A DNA stretch of 64,000 bases from CAWBBA01 sp963741625 (GTDB taxonomy: Bacteria; Desulfobacterota; Desulfomonilia; Desulfomonilales; Desulfomonilaceae), in the NCBI GenBank assembly GCA_963741625.1, contig CAVUIT010000014.1, positions 124,001 through 188,000 of the forward strand. Reading direction: 5' to 3'. How positions within the stretch are numbered: the first letter of the stretch is position 1; each line of letters opens with the position of its first letter. Below the pieces are notes generated by a model, which ran no database searches, was not told the DNA's origin, and saw only the letters and a program-made list of their open reading frames with translations. Shown here piece after piece: positions 38,656 to 48,946 of the stretch. A program made the position numbers and the translations under genes.

Positions 38656-39244
38656 AGTGAAGCGAGCGGAGGCCGGACGTGAAAGTTAAAGAAAGTAGAT
38701 TGAGGTCGTATCTTCACATGGCTTCAGCTTTCCCGCCGGCCCATCACTGTCGGGCCGTGTTTGGGTGAAGCGCGCCTCTCAGTGACCGACTTTGACAGGG
38801 AGAAGGCGGATAGGTATGCCCAGAAATGCGTAAAAGAGCCGATAATCAGTCGCAAATGTGCGAATTCCCATAGTCGGCTCGTTTCACGGGACGAGTCGAT
38901 GGCAATTCGGAGTGCCAGAGACCATCGGACGGTTAATCACGGGTCCCCAAGTCCCCGAAACGGTGGTCGCGGATGGTAATCGTTCACCGCGGAGGTCGCA
39001 GAGATCGCAGAGGGTTCTGTTTTCTGAACCTTTCTCCAGGTGAGGCGCAAGGCATTCCGGTCTCCGGCACTGAAGCTAGAGCCAGCCGGACTCCTTACCC
39101 CGCGGCTTATGTGGCTGGTAGAAGCCATTTCTTCTCTCTGCGTTGGCGCATCCCCGTTCGCGGACGGTGATCCCGCGGAACGGGACTGATTGCCCGCTGA
39201 ACGGTTACGCGGAATAATTCCCGAATATTAAGGAGGAATGAAAT
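38656..39244. other. Intergenic region with repeats
   Basis: 589 bp without a supportable gene. Contains GC-rich repeat-like stretches, for instance ACCGCGGAGGTCGCAGAGAT at 38989-39008, a type often dispersed in these genomes. An AAGGAGG site just before 39245 marks the next gene. Confidence 0.5.
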
Positions 39245-40387
39245 ATGCGTGCATTGGTATTAGGCGGAGCCGGGGGTATGGGTCAGGGCGTTGCCCGGGA
39301 CTTGATAAAACAACAACAGGTCACAGATGTTGTCCTGGCTGATTTATACCCGGACCCGGAAAGATTGGCGCCCAAATTACGCGACAGTGAAAAAGTAAAC
39401 CTGATCAAGATGGATGTAAACGATCATGACGGCATGGTGAATGCATTCAAGGAAATTGATGTTGTGATTAACTGTGCAGGTCCCTTTTACAAGACTGCCG
39501 TGCCTGTAGCAAAAGCGGCTGTTGAGGCAAAGGTAAACTATATTGATATCTGTGATGACTATGAGGGAACCGAGATTCTTTTCAACTCTGAGATAGATAA
39601 GATGGCCAGAGAAGCGGGCATCACTGTTCTTACAGGCATGGGCTCTGACCCTGGAACCAACAATGTTCTGGTTAAATGGTATGCAGACCGTCTGGACAGC
39701 GTTGATGAGATTTACCTCTATTGGGTAGTCAGCATTGCCGAACTTGCAGGAGCTGCCTGGGACCACAGCCTTCATATGACCCTTGGAAAGATCCCGCAAT
39801 ATCTAAATGGTGAACTGGTCCATGTGGAAGGTGGGTCCGAAGTAGTGGCAGAAGAGTTCCTGGAGCCCCTTGGCACCTGCCATGTCCGCTACGTGGGCCA
39901 TCCACAGCCTTTAACCATCCCCAAGTACATCAAAGGCGTTAAGAATGTGGTAATCAAAGGCGCACTCATACCCCAATGGGTGGATGAGCTGATAAAACAA
40001 CAGAAAGACACAGGCTTTTTGGGCCAAGAACCCATTGACATCAAAGGGACCAGGGTAACACCTTATGACCTTGCGCTTAAGCTTTGGGAGACCATTCCGG
40101 AAGGAAGGGATAACGGTCCCCAGGCTTCGGGTCTTAAAGTCATTGTCAAAGGGGAAAGAGATGGCAAGAAGGTAACCTACACAGCCGACATGGTGGGAAG
40201 GATGGCTCCTGGGACAGGGCTTCCCGCATCCATTGCAGCGCTTATGATGGATGCAGGTGATGTGACCGAAAAAGGTGTGGTGGCCCCTGAAGGCTGCATC
40301 GATCCGGGCAAATTCCTTGCAGCATTTTTGAAGAGAGGCGCAAGAATCCATCAGACAGAAAAAATTTCATCCATGTTGGAGGCTTAG
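39245..40387 (+). CDS. Saccharopine dehydrogenase-like NAD(P)-binding oxidoreductase
   Basis: 380 residues with AAGGAGG before the ATG. N-terminal Rossmann fold (RALVLGGAGGMGQGVARDL) and saccharopine dehydrogenase-type features (VVINCAGPFYKTAVPVAKAA, YIDICDDYEGTEIL, TGMGSDPGTNNVLVKWYADR). It may be an amino-acid or imine dehydrogenase. It is followed 20 bp later by a class III aminotransferase, so the two may act on one amino acid. Base composition looks lower in GC than its neighbours, a possible sign of transfer. Confidence 0.82.
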   Translation: MRALVLGGAGGMGQGVARDLIKQQQVTDVVLADLYPDPERLAPKLRDSEKVNLIKMDVNDHDGMVNAFKEIDVVINCAGPFYKTAVPVAKAAVEAKVNYIDICDDYEGTEILFNSEIDKMAREAGITVLTGMGSDPGTNNVLVKWYADRLDSVDEIYLYWVVSIAELAGAAWDHSLHMTLGKIPQYLNGELVHVEGGSEVVAEEFLEPLGTCHVRYVGHPQPLTIPKYIKGVKNVVIKGALIPQWVDELIKQQKDTGFLGQEPIDIKGTRVTPYDLALKLWETIPEGRDNGPQASGLKVIVKGERDGKKVTYTADMVGRMAPGTGLPASIAALMMDAGDVTEKGVVAPEGCIDPGKFLAAFLKRGARIHQTEKISSMLEA

Positions 40388-40407
40388 CGCAGGACAGGAG
40401 ACTTTCC

Positions 40408-41659
40408 ATGAAAGTGATAGAAAAACTGAACATCACCAAAAGCCGGGAACTATTTGAAGAGGCAATCGGGCTGGTACCGGGAGGCGTTTCTGGGTGCCAG
40501 AAAACCAACCGATTTTATCGACGGAGAATATCCCATCTTTCTCGAAACAGGTAAAGGCTGCCGCCTGACCGATGTTGACGGCAATGAATTTATTGATTTT
40601 CTCTGCGGTTACGGCCCCATCATCCTGGGTTACCGTGAAGACGAGGTGGATGAAGCGGTTTACAAACAGATAAAAGAGAAAGGATTCTGTTTCACCCTGA
40701 CACAAAAATACCAGAATCTGCTGGCCAAAAAGCTGACCGAACTTGTGCCCTCTTCCGAGCTGAGCATTTTTTTGAAAACAGGCTCTGATGCAACCACCGC
40801 AAGTATTCGTATTGCAAGAGCCTATACAAATAAACTCAAGGTGATGCGATGCGGTTACCATGGCTGGCATGACTGGTGTGTTGAAATGAAAGGCGGGATT
40901 CCGTCAAAACTCTACGAAGATGTCTTTGAATTTCAATACAATAACCTTGACCAACTGGAAGACCTGATGGCAACCCACGGTGACGAGACCGCTGCCATCA
41001 TCATGACGCCTTTCGGCCATCCCAACCATCAAAAAATGCAGATACCAAACCCCGGGTTTCTTGAAGGCGTAAGAGAGATTGCTGACAGGTATGGCGCTGT
41101 GTTGGTCTATGATGAGATCCGTACCTGTTTCAGGCTTTCAATGGGCGGCGCCCAGAAACTCTATGGCGTCACCCCTGACCTGACTGTTCTTGGAAAAGCT
41201 ATGGCCAACGGATATCCCATCTCTGTTGTGACCGGGAAAAAGGATGTCATGATGGCGGCTGCCGACAAGCTTTTTATTTCCTCAACCTTTTTTCCAAACA
41301 GCGATGCCTTTGTTGCCGCGCTTAAGACCATAGAAATCCTTGAGCGGGACAATGTGCTTGGCAATATCTGGGAAAAGGGCGAAAGGTTCATGAAGAAAAT
41401 CAAGGCAGTGATTGACAAACATGATGTGGGAGCTGAACTGACCGGCGTGGCCCCCATGTTCTACATCACCTTTAAGAAGGATGAAACAGGCGCACACAAA
41501 GGCAAACGTACGGATTTCTACACCCAGCTCATCCGCAGGGGATTCTTTTTCTCACCCTACCATCATGCCTATATCAGCTTTCGGCACACTGAAGAGGACC
41601 TGGAACTGACCTTGAACGCAATTGATGAATCCCTGGCCTTTATAAAGGAAAAATATTAA
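40408..41659 (+). CDS. Class III aminotransferase (glutamate-1-semialdehyde aminomutase-like), frameshifted near 40493
   Basis: The true start is ATG 40408, behind CAGGAGAC; the reading changes frame after LVPGGVSG near 40493 and then continues GARKPTDFIDGEYPIF to 41659. Motifs: KTGSDATTASIRIARAYT, YDEIRTCFRL, and the PLP lysine in VLGKAMANGYPISVVTG. About 417 residues, normal for the family. HemL itself is unlikely because of the pairing with the saccharopine dehydrogenase-like gene. Substrate unknown. Confidence 0.82.
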
Positions 41660-41770
41660 TAAGCACGATCCACCTCAGTCGGAGTAGCCCCTTCTTACCC
41701 CTATTTCAAGTCACACGTAGGGGGATGCATGCTGCCAACTGATAATCCCTCTGAATCCCCCTTTAGAAAA

Positions 41771-41790
41771 GGCGGGCACGGCCCGCCCTA
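41771..41790. repeat. Short palindromic intergenic repeat (copy 2)
   Basis: Identical 20-mer to 6391-6410, in the gap between the aminotransferase and the convergent secreted-protein gene. Confidence 0.6.
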
Positions 41791-41886
41791 CTTAGCTGCC
41801 GTTGGACACCGTAGCAGCCTGATACCCATCACCTGCGCCCCTTCAGGGCAGTTTCCGATGTAGTGCGTGCTATTCCCCCCTCTTCT

Positions 41887-42307
41887 CTATTTCCAGTCTC
41901 TCTTTCGAAACGGATCCGAAGTGGATCTCCCGCTGTCTCGGAAGCTGTCATTCTCGGCTTTAAAGCACTTCTCAAGATCCTCCTTGGTTGGGATCAGAAA
42001 GGAGAGGAAGTTGGCAAGGCCCGACTTCCGAGTGTCCGATGCTCTTGGATCACGGGCCACGTTTGGCGGGTACAGGGGCTTGGAGACTGCGGGGGGCTTC
42101 TGGGAAGGGGCGGGAATGTTTATGGCCGTTGCCGGGCTGTTCTGAAAAGGCCCCCCGTCGCGATTTCGCAGGGAATCACCAAGTTGGGGCTTTTCGTCAA
42201 ATTCCGGAGACCCAGGGCGGAGGCTCGGCCGTCCACGCGAGACATAGGGCCGGAACGGCCAGGAACAGGGCTAGGATACCGAGGCTTTTCGGCAGGGGTC
42301 TTTGCAT
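41887..42307 (-). CDS. Secreted Pro/Ser-rich protein, frameshifted near 42203
   Basis: On the minus strand ATG 42307 follows AGGGAGGCC. A signal peptide is clear: PKSLGILALFLAVPALCLAW. The first frame stops after PPPWVSGI; shifting one base gives FDEKPQLGDSLRNRDGGPFQ, a Pro/Ala-rich linker and a charged C-terminus (FLSFLIPTKEDLEKCFKAEN, FRKRDWK) ending at 41887. Corrected length about 140. Exported; function unknown. It is last on the strand after queA, 373 bp away. Confidence 0.55.
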
Positions 42308-42680
42308 AGCGGCCTCCCTTATCTTTTTAGCATTAGCAGTTGAATTACTTAGATATGTTTATATTATACATGTAAACAATATGTAATGTCAATATATTGT
42401 TATAGCTTATTAAAGTCAAATCAGTCCATAGATATCGGATTTATAAATCATCATAGAGATGGAAGATAACGTCTACTTCGGCGCGGTCAACCTTATGATC
42501 CTGTTTTCACGCGTGGATAACTCTTTTTCATAAAAAAAACTTGACAAGTAAACCCTATCCTATTAGAAGTTGCCCACCTGCATCAGTCCTACCATATAAC
42601 CTTCCTGAGACTCCCGCCAAGCGTCCTACCCGATGCCCCGGAGGGGGTCCCGCCTTTTTTGGGATATGGATTTACTTAAA
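42308..42680. other. AT-rich intergenic region
   Basis: 373 bp, AT-rich from 42330 to 42560. It should carry the promoter of the minus-strand secreted protein. A GC-rich stretch with CCCGGAGGGGGTCCCG at 42637-42652 may be a weak hairpin downstream of queA. No gene seen. Confidence 0.4.
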
Positions 42681-43814
42681 TTAATCAAGCACTAAGCACG
42701 CGTCGCCATAACTGTAAAAATAATACTTTTCGTTCACGGCCTCTTTGTACGCGTTCATGACCAGATCAGTCCCCCCAAGTGCGCAAACCAGCATGAGCAA
42801 TGTGGATCCCGGCAGATGAAAATTGGTAACCAGGCCCTGCACCACTCTAAATGAGAACCCCGGCATTATGAAAAGGCTGGTTTGCCCTTTTCCGGGCCGC
42901 ACTACCCCGTCTGCGGTTGCAGCAGATTCCAGCGCTCTCACTGTGGTGGTGCCTACGGCGATCACACGCCGCCTCTGTCGGTAAGCTTCCGCAATAGAAT
43001 CGGCTGCCTCTGCGGAGATCTCGTAAAATTCCGATTCCATTCGGTGGAGCCTAATGTCTTCTTCTCTAACGGGGGTGAAGGTCCCGGGCCCGACCTGCAG
43101 AAGGATGCGCGCTATGCTTATTCCTTTTTCTTGAAGTTCTCCGAGAAGTTCTTCCGTGAAATGAAGACCCGCGGTGGGAGCGGCCACCGATCCCGAAACT
43201 TTCGCGTAGATGGTCTGGTACCGCTCTCGATCATTCTCTCGTGCTCGGCCCTCTGCCCGAATGTACGGCGGGAGGGGCGGCCGCCCGTAGCGGTTCAGGA
43301 AGCCCAAGAATTCACATTCCAACACAGGGAACCGCACGCGAACACGACCCGGTCCGACAGTTTCTTCCACCGTTATTTCCGGTCCATCCTCAATCTGAAT
43401 CGCAGCTCCCTGCCTGAGCCGCTTACTCGACCGAACCAGGCAAGTGCGTACCGCGAAGCTTTCTTGGCCCGCAGTGGCCCGTGTTGTTACAGGGTCCAAA
43501 ACGAGAAGCTCAACGCGGCCGCCGCTCAGTTTGCGACCGATCAGCGAAGCCGGTGTCACCCTGGTTTCGTTAATTACAAGCAGATCTGACGGGAGCAGCA
43601 AAGACGGCAGGTCACTAAAGCGTTGGTGTCGGATTTCGCGGGTGTTTCTATTGAGAGCCAATAGTCGGGATTGGTCCCTTACCCGCGCAGGCGTCTGAGC
43701 GATAAGCTCCGGGGGGAGTTCATATGTATAAGTTTGGAGCCGAAAGTCTTCAGGGATGCTAGAGCGGGGTTGAATGGGGCACAAGCCCTTTGTCTTGCGT
43801 TCGTCCGGTATCAT
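42681..43814 (-). CDS. queA: S-adenosylmethionine:tRNA ribosyltransferase-isomerase
   Basis: 377 residues. The start overlaps the DUF2065 stop (ATGA). Motifs: YELPPELIAQTPARVRDQSRLL, NETRVTPASLIGRK, YQTIYAKVSGSVAAPTAGLHF and TNFHLPGSTLLMLV. It makes epoxyqueuosine in tRNA from preQ1. The N-terminal extension of about 25 residues before the usual start is odd; an internal start is possible. Confidence 0.94.
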   Translation of the reverse strand: MIPDERKTKGLCPIQPRSSIPEDFRLQTYTYELPPELIAQTPARVRDQSRLLALNRNTREIRHQRFSDLPSLLLPSDLLVINETRVTPASLIGRKLSGGRVELLVLDPVTTRATAGQESFAVRTCLVRSSKRLRQGAAIQIEDGPEITVEETVGPGRVRVRFPVLECEFLGFLNRYGRPPLPPYIRAEGRARENDRERYQTIYAKVSGSVAAPTAGLHFTEELLGELQEKGISIARILLQVGPGTFTPVREEDIRLHRMESEFYEISAEAADSIAEAYRQRRRVIAVGTTTVRALESAATADGVVRPGKGQTSLFIMPGFSFRVVQGLVTNFHLPGSTLLMLVCALGGTDLVMNAYKEAVNEKYYFYSYGDACLVLD

Positions 43815-44011
43815 GCGGAGCCTAAGGCCCTTCGTGCAAGAAACACAATCAAAAGCCCTAGAACGAGCAATGTTCCTCCAACAATCCGGAGGGTGGTGTC
43901 GTCTTGCTCCTGCATCATGTTCATGAGGGCTTTCATCTTTTCCGGAAATGCAAAATACGGCAGGCCCTCAACTACTAACACCATCCCGAGCACGCATAGA
44001 AAGAATTCCAT
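43811..44011 (-). CDS. DUF2065 (YjeT-like) small membrane protein
   Basis: I chose the start at 44011 (MEFFLCVLGMVLVVEGLPYF), since the upstream residues are basic and unlike the family. 66 residues with two membrane helices joined by a short polar loop (KALMNMMQEQDDTTLRIVG). Typical DUF2065 layout. Coupled to queA by a 4-bp overlap. Function unknown. Confidence 0.85.
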   Translation of the reverse strand: MEFFLCVLGMVLVVEGLPYFAFPEKMKALMNMMQEQDDTTLRIVGGTLLVLGLLIVFLARRALGSA

Positions 44012-44024
44012 GAGCCTATTGATC

Positions 44025-44792
44025 CTAAGGGTTGATCGAGGTCGAAGGTCCCGTCGGCAAGGGTGCGCTGTGGACCAGATCGCGCACTGCAAGTATCAGC
44101 AAGCCAATGTACAGTCCAAAATAAATGATGAACGCCAAGGGAATCCCGATACCTGAAAGGTCGAGAAACAGATCCAGAGTCACTGGTGGCACCATGGCCA
44201 CGGCGGAAAGCTTGATCGCTTCGCCGTAGGTGAGTGCCGTTGAATAGGATCGGGCTACAACGTGGGGCAACAGTGCGAAGATTATTGCCTGCAACGGTTT
44301 TACAATGAGGAAATACAGTAGGATCACGAGGATGAAGAGCCGCGTGACCGTTGGCAAATACTCATCGAGAAGGGCTCTCAGATTGCGGGAATTGATAACA
44401 AGGTCGGGTATCCCCTTAAATGGGATTATTCGAATTTGTCCCTGGCTTTTGGTAACGACACTGTCTCTGGTGAGCACCGCGCCCGTCGAGACATCTTTTA
44501 GGTAGTCCAAGGCATCTTTCTGTTTGTTTTCCCGTGTATCTACCACAACGACCAAATCCTTGTCCCCGGTGTCAATAAAGTGAGGCTGCTGCTCTCGAAT
44601 CGATGCCTTTCCGTCGCGTATGGTTATCTCGGGAAGCAAGGCGTCGTACTTGCCGATGACGTATTCCGAGACAGTTTCGACCTTGGGCCAAACCCATGAA
44701 TAAAGCCCCCACGCGCTCAACCCCGCGCAGACCAATAGAATCAACACAACCGCAATAGCAGGAATTTTACAGATAGATCTTGCTGTTCCCAT
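44025..44792 (-). CDS. DUF1189-family membrane protein
   Basis: 255 residues behind AAGGAGAGAGGCC. One N-terminal helix (AIAVVLILLVCAGLSAWGLYS), a periplasmic beta-rich part (about 35-145), then three or four C-terminal helices (LFILVILLYFLIV, IPLAFIIYFGLYIGLLILAV). This is the DUF1189 pattern. It sits in the run valS-birA-DUF1189-DUF2065-queA. No function known. Confidence 0.8.
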   Translation of the reverse strand: MGTARSICKIPAIAVVLILLVCAGLSAWGLYSWVWPKVETVSEYVIGKYDALLPEITIRDGKASIREQQPHFIDTGDKDLVVVVDTRENKQKDALDYLKDVSTGAVLTRDSVVTKSQGQIRIIPFKGIPDLVINSRNLRALLDEYLPTVTRLFILVILLYFLIVKPLQAIIFALLPHVVARSYSTALTYGEAIKLSAVAMVPPVTLDLFLDLSGIGIPLAFIIYFGLYIGLLILAVRDLVHSAPLPTGPSTSINP

Positions 44793-44868
44793 GGCCTCTC
44801 TCCTTTCAGATCAATTTCAGCGCACATTTCGGCCAGTCCGCTCGCAGGCTCGGTTTCTAGCATTGGTG

Positions 44869-45607
44869 TCATTTGCGGAGGTCCGGCCAAACCAACTCTG
44901 ACGGTCCTGAGGTAAGCCGGTGCAGTTCACCGCTATCGGACCTGATCAGAAGCGCTCCGTCAACGTCAATCCCTTCTGCAGTGTAGGTCAGACCGTTTCG
45001 ACCCAGCCAGCGCGTCCCTGTGGGCCCACCGCGTAGCCCAGAGGTGAGGTATGAAGCCGCACCCTTCCCTTTTTACACGTTCATAGAGCAATTCCATTGC
45101 TTGCAGCAGGTCCCTGGCAGTACCCTCGAGATCCCATTGCCTTCCGGCGCTCAACCGGAGCGAAGTAACAGAGTCTCTTAAATCAGGTGGAAAATCTGAC
45201 AGTTCTGCGTTGACGTTAAGGCCAATCCCAATGATCACAAAGCTGATTTCTCGGTTGTTCAGACTGGCCTCCGGTAGAATTCCCGCTATCTTCCTCCCGT
45301 CAACGAGCACGTCATTGGGCCACTTAAGTTGGGCCGGACGCCCAATTCCAGCTTCGATGGCTTCAGCTACACCTATTGAGGCCATCAGTCCCAGGAGCGG
45401 CGCTTCTTCGGGAGCAAGGCGTGGCCGCAAGATCATAGACAGGGCCAGGTTTTTCCCTGGGGGAGACACCCATGAATGGCCTGATGTACCCCGTCCCTTC
45501 GTTTGGCTCAATGCCATGATCGCGAGCCCTTCGGGCTCTCCGCGAATGGCCAATTCTCTTGCCAGATCCTGTGTGGATTCGGCCTCCTGATGAATGATCA
45601 GCCGCAT
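44869..45607 (-). CDS. birA: Biotin-protein ligase, frameshifted near 45010
   Basis: The start at 45607 (MRLIIHQEAESTQDLAREL) lies 20 bp after the valS stop. Catalytic region: SQTKGRGTSGHSWVSPPGKN, LKWPNDVLVDGRKIAGILPE, FVIIGIGLNVN. The first frame ends in basic nonsense near 44966; one shift gives LGRNGLTYTAEGIDVDGALL and a stop at 44869, the normal C-terminal beta domain. No N-terminal HTH, so it is a monofunctional ligase that biotinylates acetyl-CoA carboxylase-type carriers. Corrected length about 245. Confidence 0.9.
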
Positions 45608-45626
45608 GGACACCCTTGCTGGTCTA

Positions 45627-48296
45627 TTAAGCTCCCTTGAGGCTTCGCATCTTCTCCAGGCCCTCACCGAGACCGGCCAGCTTCGCCGACAATTCCGATT
45701 GCCTGTCTTTCTGCTTTTGAACCGCTTCGGGGTTAGCTTTAGCCATAAAGTCGGTATTTGACAGCTTCTTGTCAACGGCCTCCAGGTCCTTGGATGCCTT
45801 GGCCAACTCCTTCGTGAGTCTTGCTATTTCTGCGTCAGGGTCCACAATTCCCTCGAGGGGGACAAAGATGCGCATGTCCCCGACGACCGCTGTCGCGGAC
45901 ATGTGGGGTGGCTCTCGATTTTCCCCGGGATTTCCCAGACTCAGTTCTGACACTCGCCCAAGGGAGCCGATCATGTGCCGGTTCGCGTCCACGAGCCCGC
46001 GTTCTTCTTCCGAGGAAGGCGCGACAACGAGAGGCAGCGCCTTTCCGGGCGGCAGGTTCATTTCGGCTCTGATGTTACGAACTCCGCTGATAATGCCCAT
46101 GAGAATACCCATCTCTCGCTCGGCATCCGGATCCAGTCTTGTTGGATCTACCTCGGGGAAAGGCCCGCGCATGATGCTGGTTCGATCGGTATTGATCTGC
46201 GACGCGATTTCCTCCGTGATGAACGGGATGAATGGGTGAAGCAGGCACATGAGGGAGTCGAGCACGTGGCGCAGAACCACAGCAGCCCGCTGGGATGCTT
46301 GAGCGTCAGAGCCGCTCAGTGGGATCTTGGCCTCCTCGATATACCAGTCGCAGAATTCGTGCCAGGTAAAGTGATAGAGCGCTTGGGCTGCATCGTTGAA
46401 GCGGTATCCCTCTATGGCTTGGCGCACCTCCTGTACGGTCCTGTGCAGGCGGGAGAGTATCCATCTTTCGGGAAGGGAGAGCGACTGCCCGGGCGCGGGG
46501 GAGAGATCCTGGCCGAGGCCGGCCAGATAAGGCAATGAGAAGCGGGCCGCGTTCCAGAGTTTGTTCATAAAATTGCGGTAACCCTCAATGCGTGTCTCTG
46601 ACAGACGAATGTCCCTACCCTGGGCCGCAAGCGCGGCTAGGGTAAATCGAAAAGCGTCCGTGCCGTATTTATCCATGATCATGAGAGGATCAATTACATT
46701 TCCCAGGGATTTGCTCATCTTTTTGCCCAGCTCGTCCCTGACCAGGGCGTGGATATAAACCTCTCTGAATGGCACGTCATCCATGAATTTGAGCCCCATC
46801 ATCATCATGCGAGCTACCCAGAAGAATAGAATGTCAAAGCCCGTGACGAGGCAGGATGTGGGATAAAACGTTTTCAACAGGGGCGTTATCTCCGGCCACC
46901 CCATGGTCGAAAAGGGCCACAGAGCGGAAGAGAACCAGGTATCCAGTACGTCGGTCTCCTGAACGAGCCGCGATCCCTTGCACGCCGGACATTCCGAGGG
47001 TTCTTCCCGTGCTACGATCACCTGCCCGCAATCCGCGCAGGTCCATGCAGGTATTCGATGCCCCCACCAGATCTGGCGTGAAACACACCAGTCCCGAATA
47101 TTGTTCATCCATTCATAATAGGTCTTGGTCCAATGTTCGGGAACAATCCTGGTCGTCCCGTCCTGAACTGCTTTCAGGGCCTTCTCTGCGAGCGGCGCCA
47201 CCTTCACAAACCACTGTTTCGAAATGAGTGGTTCCACTACGTCCTTGCAACGATAGCATCGGCCCAACCCCAGCGCATAAGGCTCTATCTTGACCAGAAA
47301 ACCTTGCGCCTCCAGCTCCTCGACTATAGCTTTCCTGCATTCGTATCGGCCCATTCCCTTAAAATGGATGCCGTTTTCGTTTATTCGCCCGTTGGTATCC
47401 ATTATGGTCACGTGTTCCAGGCCGTGGCGCAAAGATAGTTCAAAGTCCGTCAGATCGTGGGAGGGCGTTACTTTCAGGGCCCCTGTGCCGAAATCCATGG
47501 CGACTATAGGATCGCCTATGATTTTCAACTTCCTGCCCACCAGCGGAAGGACCGCATATTTCCCTATGAGGTGCAGGTATCGCTTGTCTTCTGGGTTGAC
47601 CGCTACGGCCGTGTCACCCAACATAGTCTCGGGCCGTGTAGTGGCCACAATGAGGGATTCGCCCGACCCATCCACCGGATAACGGATATACCAGAGATGG
47701 CCCGGCGCCTCCTCATGCTCCACCTCAAGATCAGATAGGGCCGTGTGGCAGCGGGGACACCAGTTTACGATGTAGTCACCCTTGTAGATAAGCCCCTCTT
47801 CATACAACCGAACAAAGACTTCCCGAACCGCTTTGGAGAGCCCTTCGTCCATGGTGAACCGCTCTCGATCCCAGTCGCAGGAACAGCCCAGCCTTTTGAG
47901 CTGATTGATGATCACGCCTCCGGAGTGTTCCTTCCAGGTCCAGACCCGTTCGATGAACTTCTCCCGGCCAAGGTCTTCCCGCTTGAGCCCTTCTTCGGCA
48001 AGCTGTCTTTCCACCACGTTCTGAGTCGCGATCCCCGCGTGGTCCATGCCCGGCATCCACAGGGTGTTGTACCCATTCATTCTTCTGTAGCGGATCAAAA
48101 TGTCCTGGAGGGTGTTGTTCAGGGCATGCCCCATGTGGAGCGAACCTGTTACATTGGGCGGAGGAATAACAATGGAGTACTCCTTACCGGTTGGCTTTTC
48201 ATCGGCCGCGAACATTTTTTTGTCTTGCCAAAAGGAATACCAGCGCTTCTCAATCTCCGCGGGCTCATAAGCCTTTGGCAGCAGGTCCTCACCCAT
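45627..48296 (-). CDS. valS: Valyl-tRNA synthetase
   Basis: I chose ATG 48296 (MGEDLLPKAYEPAEIEKRWY), behind AAGGAGTTCTTC; a longer frame starts at 48359. 889 residues. Class I HIGH motif in PPNVTGSLHMGHALN, KMSKS in GKKMSKSLGNVIDP, an editing domain, and a C-terminal coiled coil (EIARLTKELAKASKDLEAVD) typical of ValRS. No break detected. First gene of the valS-birA run. Confidence 0.97.
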   Translation of the reverse strand: MGEDLLPKAYEPAEIEKRWYSFWQDKKMFAADEKPTGKEYSIVIPPPNVTGSLHMGHALNNTLQDILIRYRRMNGYNTLWMPGMDHAGIATQNVVERQLAEEGLKREDLGREKFIERVWTWKEHSGGVIINQLKRLGCSCDWDRERFTMDEGLSKAVREVFVRLYEEGLIYKGDYIVNWCPRCHTALSDLEVEHEEAPGHLWYIRYPVDGSGESLIVATTRPETMLGDTAVAVNPEDKRYLHLIGKYAVLPLVGRKLKIIGDPIVAMDFGTGALKVTPSHDLTDFELSLRHGLEHVTIMDTNGRINENGIHFKGMGRYECRKAIVEELEAQGFLVKIEPYALGLGRCYRCKDVVEPLISKQWFVKVAPLAEKALKAVQDGTTRIVPEHWTKTYYEWMNNIRDWCVSRQIWWGHRIPAWTCADCGQVIVAREEPSECPACKGSRLVQETDVLDTWFSSALWPFSTMGWPEITPLLKTFYPTSCLVTGFDILFFWVARMMMMGLKFMDDVPFREVYIHALVRDELGKKMSKSLGNVIDPLMIMDKYGTDAFRFTLAALAAQGRDIRLSETRIEGYRNFMNKLWNAARFSLPYLAGLGQDLSPAPGQSLSLPERWILSRLHRTVQEVRQAIEGYRFNDAAQALYHFTWHEFCDWYIEEAKIPLSGSDAQASQRAAVVLRHVLDSLMCLLHPFIPFITEEIASQINTDRTSIMRGPFPEVDPTRLDPDAEREMGILMGIISGVRNIRAEMNLPPGKALPLVVAPSSEEERGLVDANRHMIGSLGRVSELSLGNPGENREPPHMSATAVVGDMRIFVPLEGIVDPDAEIARLTKELAKASKDLEAVDKKLSNTDFMAKANPEAVQKQKDRQSELSAKLAGLGEGLEKMRSLKGA

Positions 48297-48600
48297 GAAG
48301 AACTCCTTGATTCGATAGCGTTTGGGCGTTTCCGAGACGGTAAACCTCTTATATAACATTCACGCGGCCGTAAAACAACGTTCGATACTTTCCGGTAGTG
48401 GGTCAGTTTGAAAAATGGAATGGAATTATTCTCCTGATAAACCCATGACGCCGTCCTGAAGCAATTTCCTATAAAACTTATATGAAAACCGCGAATCCTT
48501 TCTCCTATCTATATGTCTAACAATCAATAAGGAGCAAGCACGGAGTAATAATAACCGTTCTTTCTAACAGGCATCCATGCCAACAATAAGAGGAGTGATC

Positions 48601-48870
48601 ATGAACACGTTAAAGCAGGGAGTCATCATTCTGGTCGCGATATTGTTCCTCGGAGCAATCTCAATCAGTAACGTTCAGGCAGAACCCACTACTGTTAAGG
48701 GCTCTAAGAGCAATTCGGACAATATATCTTCTCCGAGCACTGGTGGCACTGGCAATTCCTCTCCGAACGACGCCAAAACTATCAATACCACTAGGAGCAG
48801 CACCTTTCGAGGGAAGGGGAAAAACCCCACAACTGACTCCATCAATTTGAATTCCTCTAGGAGTAATTAG
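48601..48870 (+). CDS. Small secreted Ser/Asn/Thr-rich protein
   Basis: 89 residues from ATG 48601, with GAGG upstream. Signal peptide GVIILVAILFLGAISISNVQA with a good AxA-type cleavage site; the mature part is low-complexity (SNSDNISSPSTGGTGNSS) with many Ser/Thr/Asn. No Cys, no motif. It lies inside the IR-bounded segment. Confidence 0.6.
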   Translation: MNTLKQGVIILVAILFLGAISISNVQAEPTTVKGSKSNSDNISSPSTGGTGNSSPNDAKTINTTRSSTFRGKGKNPTTDSINLNSSRSN

Positions 48871-48946
48871 GAACGGCCCCTATCGAAGGCAAGATCCTTA
48901 ACAAAGGCGAATTTGGGACTCATGATCGAGGAAGTGACTACTGAGA

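Noticed and set aside
41863..42386. Plus-strand frames of up to 148 codons
   Set aside because: Arg/Gly-rich shadows of the corrected minus-strand secreted protein.
47745..48356. 203-codon frame opposite valS
   Set aside because: Antisense shadow of valS, no independent start signals.
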